A stretch of 64,000 nt of DNA from Ampullaceana balthica (Eukaryota > Mollusca > Gastropoda > Lymnaeidae), in NCBI GenBank assembly GCA_944989445.1, contig CALYLW010000056.1:1083948-1147947 (forward strand), written 5' to 3'. The notes under the pieces are model-generated. The model was not told the DNA's origin and made no database searches. It saw nothing but the letters and a program-made list of their open reading frames with translations. Shown here in pieces: positions 25,401-36,035 of this stretch. Every line of letters begins with the position of its first letter. Position 1 is the first letter of the stretch. The translations under genes were made by a program, and so were the position numbers.

Positions 25401-28400
25401 AAATAGAGCCATTGGAAATACTTCAAAAAATTTATTTTTGTTGCTTATATCACTTTTGGCATTAGGGCGAACACCTTCCATAATGAACGATAGTCGACAG
25501 TTTCTTACTTGATAACATTGGAGGAAACTCAACACCAGTGCTAAATTTTCTTTTAGGCAAAATTTTCAGGGCGAGGAGCGTATCAGTGGGTCATAAAATG
25601 TCAAAGGGCTATACATAAAAATAAATAAAGGTTAAAAAATGATTTTTAAACACCACGTTTTTACAAGTGGACTAAAAAGAAGAAAATAATTTAAAACTTG
25701 TAAGTTCAAGTACATGTACTTTGATTTAATATGACTAAAACGTGGGGCGGGCGCTTATGAGGTTTAACATATGCGGTTCACTCATTCTCTCACTTATAGA
25801 TCTCTCTTTTGCCTTCTAAATTAGAAATCTTTAATTTTTATACCAAACACACGCCCCACGTTTTTAGTCATATTAAATCAAAGTACTTGAACTTATACGT
25901 TTTTAAAAAAATTTCTTCTTTTTAGTCCGCTTATAAAAACGTGGTTTTTAAAAATCTTTTTTTACTTCTATTTATTTTATTCTTTTTAGTCCACTTATAA
26001 CAACCTGGTTTAAAAAAATATTTTTTACCTCTATTTCTATGGCGGATTAAGAGGGGGGCTGAACGGGCTAAAGCCTGGGGCCCCCGATGATTTTGGGGCC
26101 CCCAAATTTAGTATATTTTATAATAAAGATAAATATTTTTTGCTTGAATCCCTAAAAATATGATAAATTAAATAAATTAATTAAATCTTATGTATTAATC
26201 TGATCGCTATTCGGACCCGATAGTAAATACTTTTTATATCTTTTAAATGTGTCCTTCGCAACAAGTTCTGGTGGTCTTGTGGCAGCCTACAGACTTGTAG
26301 TGCAAGCGGTGTCGGTTTCGAATCCCAGTGGGGGTATGTTGTTTTTTTTAAAATTTGTCTTAATTTTTTAAAAAACTATCTTTTTACACTCAATTTTACG
26401 ATGCCGGCGAACTGTTATTTCTTTGTGTTCGGTTTTTTGATGAAACCGATCCCGTAGTACAGAAAAATTATGAGAAAGGAACCAATGGACGATTTAGTTA
26501 CAAGTTACAGTTATATATAGTCTTATATTAATAGCTGTCAGCAATCATTTTATTTAAAGGGACGCTGGATGGACAGGGCCCCAGTTTGAATTGCAGCCAG
26601 GGGCCCCGTGCAGTCTTAATCCGCCCCTGCTCTATTTATTTTACCAAACACCTCACAAGCGCCCGCCTAACGTTTTAAAAACATTGTCATGTGGTCACGG
26701 GTGAACTCACGGATGTCAACAAAAGCAGAGGGTACAGATGCTTATATATAGACTATAGATAAACTAAAAAGTTCGATAATTTAATAACGGTACATTCGAT
26801 CGATCTGAAAGTTTGATACAATGCATTGTCATCCAAGATCTATCTATCTGTGGTACAATTTTCAGATCTCTAGGACCATCAGAAGTGGTTCAATTTTACG
26901 TTGGCAGATTTGAAAAAATCTTGGACAAACCAACAAACCAACAATGCCACAGGAACGAAAGCGAGTTAATAAAACGTGGTTAATAAAAACGTGGTAAAAT
27001 GCACCAGCCCCAGGTAAAGCACAATAATGTCGTCTTTAATAAAGAGCTATTGGTTTCCAAATTGGATGAATGCTCATGTATACGGGCCACACAGAACCCC
27101 GTAGCAGGCCGCATGTGGTCCACAGGCCGCAGTGTTGCTCTAGATAAGAAGTTGAGTTTTGAGCTCTATCAAAGTTAGGGCATACGTTTGAAGCTCACCC
27201 TCAAACCCGGACAAGCAGTCGCACTGGTATCCTCCCAAGTAGTTCCTACAGTTGCCATGGTTTTTACACGGCATACGAATGCATTCATCCACGTCTGATG
27301 CGCAGTCGTTGCCACGGTAACCAGGTAGGCATTCGCACTTGTAGGAACCAACAAAGTTTATGCAGGAGCCATTGTTTTTGCAGGGGGCATAATCGCACTC
27401 ATTCAGGTCACTACTGCAATCACGTCCTAGGGGAGAAAACAATAATAAGTGGTAATAAATTTGAAGTTTGACAACGTATGACATAATTAATCAAAGCCTT
27501 CAACCGGTAAACTTATTATTTGTGGGTAGCCGTAAATTGGAATCGATTATAATTATTGATGCTCGGAGCTTTAAATCGAGTATTTTCACCTAGAACTTTA
27601 AAGGATTAGAAAATGGCAATATGTTGGGTTTTTTAAATTATCCGAGTCACGGGTTCTAGTCTCGGCGTTGGGAGGGTCCCCGACTTCATCCAACTTTGAA
27701 TGGGTACCTGACATCGGTTGGGGAAAGTAAATGCGGCTGGGCATTGCTGCTAGTCACACAATAAAACTGCTAGTCACACAATAAAAACAACCCGTAAAAA
27801 CAAAGCTTTTGACTATAAATCCCTTATATATGAGACATAAATAAAAGTATTGATTATGATCAATATAATACGCACCGTGCGACACACTAGCACAAACATT
27901 TACAGACTGAACGTGAATGAACTCCCTTTGCTGTAAAACACGGGTAGGTGATCATCGATGGCTGGAGTGAACCCCAGTGACCCGTGGAGGTCAACCATAG
28001 CAGACGGCTACATAGAGATAAACTAAAAATTCATTAATTTAATTACGGTACATTCGATCAATCTGAAATTTTTATACAATGCATTGTTAGGTGACAAAAG
28101 TCGATGTGCAAAATTTCAGCTCGATAGGATCATGGGAAGTGGGTCATTTTTTACTTTTGTTTTTCCGTCCGGTCACGACAAGACGGTGAAGTTAATATAA
28201 GGGATTTAATTTTTTTTAAAAACAACAACAACATGTGAACCCTTCTTCACTTGCTCCCATAGGCCATCATGGTCTGAAAAAGGGACTTTACTTTTAAACA
28301 TTAAAAAAAAAGATTAAGTAATCTATTTCTTCATCTTTATTTCTTAAAAGTGATACTTAATTCTCCTTAATCCCTTTTAGCGACATCCAACAGCATTAGA

Positions 28401-31400
28401 TTTAGAACCTGCAAAATGAATGCCCCGTTACTTACACGGGTAAGTGACAATAAAATACATGCTTCTTTAAAGATGCAGAAAACACATTATCCACCCCTCA
28501 TACATTGAGCTGGATTGGTTCAAATCATACTTTTTTGTAACGCCTATGAAGGGATTTTCCCTGCATATTGAATTGTTATTAATAACTTAAGGATGTTTGG
28601 GAAGAAAAAGGCAATTTTCTGTGCGGTCATCGATAGCGATTGGTCCCTCAAACTCCTACAGACTCCTACAGCCAATCACTGGCGGAGAAAATTAAATCTC
28701 ATTTACATATCGAACGACGTTGAAAACTAGTTAATTTTGGTGCATTTTTTTTCCAAGAGTTTATTTTGTGCGGTGTGCGTTGGGATTTGCAGTCAAAAAC
28801 TTTGTTTTTACCGGTTATTTATTATAACTCTGGACAGACCGCGGTGGGGGGGGGGAGGGTCTCTGGACTGACCGGTGGTGTGTGTGGGGGTGGGGGAGGT
28901 AGGGTCTCTGGATAGACTGGGTGGGTAATGTGATGTCCTACCATGAACTTCACAGGTCACCCTACACTTATTCCCGTCCTTGGACGGGCTTTGTTACTAG
29001 TGTTACTAGTGTTAATAATAAAAGGCATATACCAATAAATATGGACTATGGAAGTAGGATTGGGGGGCGGGGAGGGGGAAGGTTGATGAATGGCTCTTTT
29101 CCTCCTGGCTTTGTACTTTTCCCTACAGAAAGTTGGCGTGCAAAGCTGTCGACTCACTGCGTCATTTGTAGTACGTTGCCAAGTATATCCAGCGATATAT
29201 TCTTTGAATGTTGTTATAAATCTGAGTATCTCCCCAGACATGTCATATCCAGGGCCGTCTTAACGCATAGGCCCGTTGGGCATTTGCCCGGGGGCCCACG
29301 AGCGTATGGGCCCCATGGGAATATGTTTATTTATATATACATTATGTATATTTATTTTTATTCCTGCGGGGGATGGCACTCTTTTTTTGCCCATGGGCCA
29401 TACACTATTTCTTTGCCCGTAGCCCCAAAATGGTGTAAAGACGACTCTGGTCATATCCACTGGCCTAAGCTGTCCCTCACCTGTGAAGCCCACAGAACAA
29501 TGACAGAAGAATGCCCCGATGTCATCAATGCAAGTTGCGCCATTCTTGCACGGCTCCAAGGAGCAGTCGTTGATATTCTCGTCACATGTTGCTCCAATGA
29601 AACCTAACAGATTTCACGGACAGCAGTTTATTCAGGCAGAAAATGAAGCAATAATAGCTCTTAGACTTGCAGCAGTAGCATTAAAGTGAGTGCAGATATT
29701 TCTACAGTAAATAAAATGATGTGCATCGTAAGATCCTTTCATAAATGAAAATCTAAAAAGTAATATTACAATGCATCAATCATATAAAATGCGAATGCAT
29801 AAAAAGAAAGATGAAAATTATCTCCCCTTAGTTATTTTAATTTGTCCGCCTTGAATTTGTATTTGTGCACCACAATTTCTTTGATTTGATTTATTTTAAA
29901 ACTAATGGTAATCTGTCAAGAATATATACCTATCCGATATGCTATAAAAAGTTAGACACTAACAAACTTGGCAGTATTTGACTTACCAGTATGGCACTGG
30001 CAGGTGAACGATCCAGGTAGATTGACACAGTTTCCGTTGACACACCTGGTCGTGTTGAGGCACTCGTTCATGTCCTCCTCACAGAACCGGCCCTCAAACC
30101 CTTCGGTACACAAGCACTGATAGTCGTTCATCAGGTCCTTGCAAACTCCGCCATTTTGACACGAGATGTCCACACAGTTGTCCTCATTGGTGTCACAGTT
30201 CTGTCCCACCCAGCCTGGCAGTGAGTACAATGACGTATGTATCAACTTACCTACTTACTACTTATCATATTACCTTTATATAAAACTACCTTCATTCCCA
30301 ATCACCGTCTTAAATCTTAGGGGCTGCCCTAGCCTCGGTTTCTTAACATATATACTTAGTTATGTTTGCCTCTACAGCAAGGCGTTATCAATAGTCCTCT
30401 ATTGCTAAGTTTACAAGACAGTGGGCCTCTAAAGCAAAGTTTATCTCATAAGGGGCCTCTAAAGCAAAGTTTACCTGACAGGGGTAGGGGATCTCTATTG
30501 CAAAGTTTACCAGACAGGGTCCCGCCAGAACAAAGAGTCAGAAAATTGGTGGGCCACAAAAACAAAATACAAATGGAGTGTCCAGTTACCAGTGACGTAA
30601 TTGAGGTTTGTAAACAAAGTCTGAGATGATAAAGTGTGGGGAAATACATGTATTGAAAATTTAATTGAGAGTCGTGTTTATAAATTGCCCCACCCCTCAA
30701 TTTTAAAAAAGTGTTTTCTTGTGTTTGTGTGGTAGGGTGGGGGAGTTTATAATCTTTACATTAATTAAGTTTTGACATTTTAAAAAAAATGAAAGGAGAT
30801 TTTCCAGATAATGCTGACAACAGTTTGGAATTAAAAAAGATAATTTAAATAGATGTATGAATTATTCACTGGAATTTTTGTTTTGTTTTGTTTGTTCAAC
30901 AATCTCTGTCACAAGTGCAATACGAGAAACATTTCCAGAGAAGATGTTTTCCTTTCTTCTATTTTTCTAGCTTCCACAAATAGATAGTATAGATAGAAGT
31001 ATTGCAATATCAGCGAATAGTTGACTGCTGGATGATTCATCATTCTGCCATTAAGCCAGTTAGAGAACAGCTCCACAAATGAATGTCAGTTGATGACTTG
31101 GGGCACACGAGTCACAGCGCTAATAGAAAGTCTTGCACTAACTGCTTGTCTGGGTACATTCCACTGTTCACGTGTCACGTGGTCCACATGAGTAAGTTGA
31201 TATTAAAATACATTGACATTAAAAGTTTAACCCGTGCTAAGATCATTTTTGCACTGCAAGTGCTTTCAAACTGCAAGAGCAGTTATAAATAAGAAAAATA
31301 CTGAGTTTCACTTGAGAGGAAAGAGTCAGGTTCACGAAGAAATTGAGTGTTGATTTATCATAAAAACTGCAAACATGTGTATAATATTTGAGTGTGGGGG

Positions 31401-34400
31401 ACACATTTAGTGTAATACTTAAGTGAATGGTGTGTTTAAGGTAATACTTGAGTGTATGGCACATGTTGAACACATCCGGGTTCATGTTTTGTTTACCTTT
31501 TTGACAGATCTTTGTGCCCAGGCGTGGGTCGCAAGTGTAGTGTCCTGTACCGTTGGCTTCAGGTAAACAGAACACACTGCAATTTTGGCCATAAAAGTTG
31601 GAGCCACAATATATTCGAATATCAGTGGTCAGTCTAGACGTGACAATGATTAAACATTAGACATAAATAATTGCTATTGAAAGCAAACATTGTTTCATTG
31701 AATTTTTCTTTTTCATTGAAAAATTATTTTAAAAAATTAAATATTATTAGTTTTAGTATTGTATATTGAAAAAAAAATCACCAAGCCATGAGAAAATCTT
31801 TTACACAATAATTTGTGTAATAATAATAAACAACAATAGCAAACTAACAGTAAAAATCGTGGAATTTAAAGTAAAAAATGCCAAAAAACAATGTCAAGTA
31901 TTTAGCTCACATTATGTCAACATTTTATACCCCCGGACACACACGATTTGCACCACATTATGTAAATTTGACCTAGAACAATTGATTCAAGCATCACATG
32001 CCATCCACAGTTTTCACTTTTGGTTTTTGTGATAAGTCTTTTCTTGGACCCGACCTTGACCTTGATTGTAAGTAAACTCACTGACTTACTCCACTTTGCC
32101 AGTTAGCATGACTCGTTTCCCCCAGTTGCTCGGATCGGCGTAGATGTCGCTGATGAGAGTGTCGACGTGTTCATCTGGGCTGGCTTCGTCAGCATCGAAT
32201 ATCTCAATTTTGAGCTTCACTGCACCCTGTCATGGGAATGCGAACGTTTACTTACAGCTTTACCACCCTTGGGGCCCCATAGCAGAGGCGTCACTGGGGA
32301 TGGTGTCACCCAGTGCGTTAGCTCATGGTGTCACCCACTCACGACTTTTTACCCCATAGACCTCTCCCGAGTCTTCACGTGCAAAATAACGGGAACATAC
32401 ATTATTTCACACTTTGGTGACACCCTTGTGATGGTGTCACCCGGTTGCGGCCTTCATCCCCCCGCAGCCCCCTAGTGACGCCTCTGCACCACATAGCACA
32501 AAACAAGGGAGTAAACCACTGGGGTCATGCTCTCATAGTGGCTCACAAAGAGGGAATTTTATTTAAATGCCAACATGATTCTTTTAATAATATTGAAAAA
32601 TTTAGGGACATAAGTGTGTATTTTAAGGTAAAAAAGGGGGGGGGGCGAAAAATATTTTGCATATAAATATTAAGGCCTATCATTTAATTGCATATGCATA
32701 GATCAGATAAATATACCAACAAATATAGTAGTCATCGTTGTTATAAATTTTCTTTTTCAAACATAATCTCGTGAATTCTATTTACTTAGTAAATGGACAG
32801 CTCAGGTAATGTTCTTTCACAAAAAGGAGTCCATATGTGCTATACATAAGGGGGTCGTAACTAGAACCTTACCGGCCAACTGTTGAGCTTCCAGATTAAT
32901 GGGTTATCGAGTTGTCCAACCTTGGTCTTGAAGTTGATGTAGTTATGATCGGTTATCTCCTCTGAATTCAAAGTCCCGTATGTGCAGTGCTTGGTGTCTC
33001 TAGTAGGCCTGAAAGACCACAGGTAATTCTCAAATAATTTAGTAGATCTCTACTATAAAAGATATTTGAAACAAGTGAAAGAAATGAAGAGATATCTACA
33101 AGTCTATATATAAAATAATTTTTTGACAATGATTTTTTTGGAGCTCATATAAAAAAAATTGAGGAGGAGCCCACGAAAACACTTTTTTTAAAAACATAAA
33201 TGTCTGGCAATCTCCCTGCGGTGATATTTAAAAAAAGAACTCACTGATTGATTGCTTATTAAAGTTATTAAATGACTCACCCATCGATTTGATCTAAGCA
33301 GACACAGAACTTATGGTCACAGGGACTAAAGCACAAACTCCACTTGCCGTCACAACAATGGCCGTTACTGCCTTCACCTCTCGGGTTACGAAACGTCAGA
33401 AATTTTACGGAAACATATGCGTTGCCTTCGGCGACCTGGGGGGGGGGAAGGGGGCGTGAAAACAATTTATACGCTAAACTTTTTGTAAATATCAGTTTCA
33501 TGGCTACCCCGCCCTACCAAAAAGATGACACACTCATTGATCAGTTTCATGGCCACCCCGCCCTATCAAAAAGATGACACACTCATTGATCAGTTTCATG
33601 GCTACACCGCCCTACCAAAAAGATGACACACTCATTGATCAGTTTCATGGCCACCCCGCCCTATCAAAAAGATGACACACTCATTGATCAGTTTCATGGC
33701 TACACCGCCCTACCAAAAAGATGACACACTCATTGATCAGTTTCATGGCCACCCCGCCCTACCAAAAAGATGACACACTCATTGATCAGTCGCATGGCTA
33801 CCCCGCCCTACCAAAAAGATGACACACTCATTGATCAGTTTCATGGCCATCCCGCCCTACCAAAAAGATGACACACTCATTGATCAGTTTCATGGCCATC
33901 CCGCCCTACCAAAAAGATGACACACTCATTGATCAGTCGCATGGCTACCCCGCCCTACCAAAAAGATGACACACTCATTGATCAGTTTCATGGCTACCCC
34001 GCCCTACCAAAAAGATGACACACTCATTGATCAGTCGCATGGCTACCACGCCCTACCAAAAAGATGACACACTCATTGATCAGTTTCATGGCCATCCCGC
34101 CCTACCAAAAAGATGACACACTCATTGATCAGTCGCATGGCTACCACGCCCTACCAAAAAGATGACACACTCATTGATCAGTCGCATGGCTACCACGCCC
34201 TACCAAAAAGATGACACACTCATTGATCAGTTTCATGGCCATCCCGCCCTACCAAAAAGATGACACACTCATTGATCAGTCGCATGGCTACCACGCCCTA
34301 CCAAAAAGATGACACACTCATTGATCAGTTTCATGGCCATCCCGCCCTACCAAAAAGATGACACACTCATTGATCAGTCGCATGGCTACCACGCCCTACC

Positions 34401-35959
34401 AAAAAGATGACACACTCATTGATCAGTCGCATGGCTACCACGCCCTACCAAAAAGATGACACACTCATTGATCAGTCGCATGGCTACCCCGCCCTACCAA
34501 AAAGATGACACACTCATTGATCAGTCGCATGGCTACCCCGCCCTACCAAAAAGATGACACACTCATTGATCAGTTTCATGGCTGAGACGTGCGAGGTAAA
34601 CGTAGAGAAGATTTAGACTAAAATAAAACATTTTTAACTTGTAAATAAAACAATAATTTTAAAATACATAGTGAAAAAATTAAAACAATATCTAGGGGTA
34701 ATTTATTTTGTGCTTAGATTTCGTTAAATTCAGTTAAAAAGGCAGAAGCTGATTTTTTTTTAAATAAGATAAACTATTGTTCAAGTCAAAATGGAGATAT
34801 CCATGCAAATGAAAGAGAAAATAATATCGTTATTTTTTTGCAGTAATTTAATAAATTATCTTATTTCTCGTACTCAAAAAAGCGTTTAATAACATTATTT
34901 TGAAACTTCTTTCAGCAAGGTCCTATATACACCAGGGAAAGCAGCCGGCAGCCAATATAACAGTGTTGAATTTTATACTCAGTTTTAGAAATGATTTGTT
35001 AGCCAAATAATAAAACTTTAATGCATGTTGCACAAAAACAATATAATGAGCATGACATCTCTGTAAACATACGTAATTTTATAAAGAAAAATCTAAAAAA
35101 ATAACGAAATGGATTTAAATTTGCATTAGATTATTAAAAGCATACATTGATTTATGTAAGGGCTACTTTAGATTACAAAGAGATAAATTTGCTTACTAAT
35201 ACATATTTATGGGGAGGAATGTCTTGAGTTTGAAGCGCACCCAAGTGACTATTTTCTTGAAAATGAAGTTTTTCTTCATTAATAATGAATCACAGTTTTG
35301 ACACATAAAAATATATTTTTTATTAAATGCATTTTGCTAACTTAGTTAGTCTGAGTATTTAAAAATATTAAAATTATTTTCTTCTGTTGTTTATAATGAC
35401 AATCTAAAATTTTAAAAATGGTATTATCTACCCATTTAAAACTAAATACATCTGCAATTATTTTTGTTAACATGTTTCTAAATTCAACAAGTTCTTATGC
35501 TTCCCCACCAGTAACTTCCCCTATTTTGCAGTGAACGGCCCTTTCTGAGACCTTTTCTATCTCCCGATTTAACATAGAGTTAGGTTTTCTTCGTTAAAGC
35601 ACAATTAATAATACTTTAATTAAAAAAAAATATAGGTTTCTAAAACTTAACATCGACCAAGATACATTATTTCAAAGATAATCTGTCATCAATCTCATCA
35701 CTCAGGCATGTGAAAGATCAACCATCACTTTCGGCACTGTAATCTGTCCTGGACAGTCGCACCATACATGAGCACATACCGCGCCTGCGCTGTCACCAAA
35801 TCATCGCTTCTCCTAACAACACATGTGCGAGTTGGTCAATCATCACCTTGTTATTTTAAATTAGTACCTTGAAAAACATTCCTAAATGTTGAAGTCATGG
35901 CATTTTTTTTTAATTTGGAAGAGAAGGGGAAGGATGGTATGGTTTCAAGAGCGTGAGAG

Positions 35960-36035
<76 letters not shown>

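Noticed and set aside
26265..26345. tRNA gene
   Set aside because: Only a B-box-like stretch and a poor A box; no full cloverleaf can be drawn. Kept as a possible SINE head.
28921..29607. 228-codon plus-strand ORF
   Set aside because: It runs across intron, a hAT MITE (29250-29449) and the antisense of Notch-ligand exon 7; the coding signal is on the other strand.
30215..31496. Missing EGF 1-2 exons of the Notch ligand
   Set aside because: No Cys-rich open stretch with splice sites was found on the minus strand, and exons 5 and 6 already join in phase.
33488..34583. Regular direct repeats considered as a CRISPR array (also 8505-10797)
   Set aside because: Units are head-to-tail with no unique spacers, and the genome is clearly eukaryotic.
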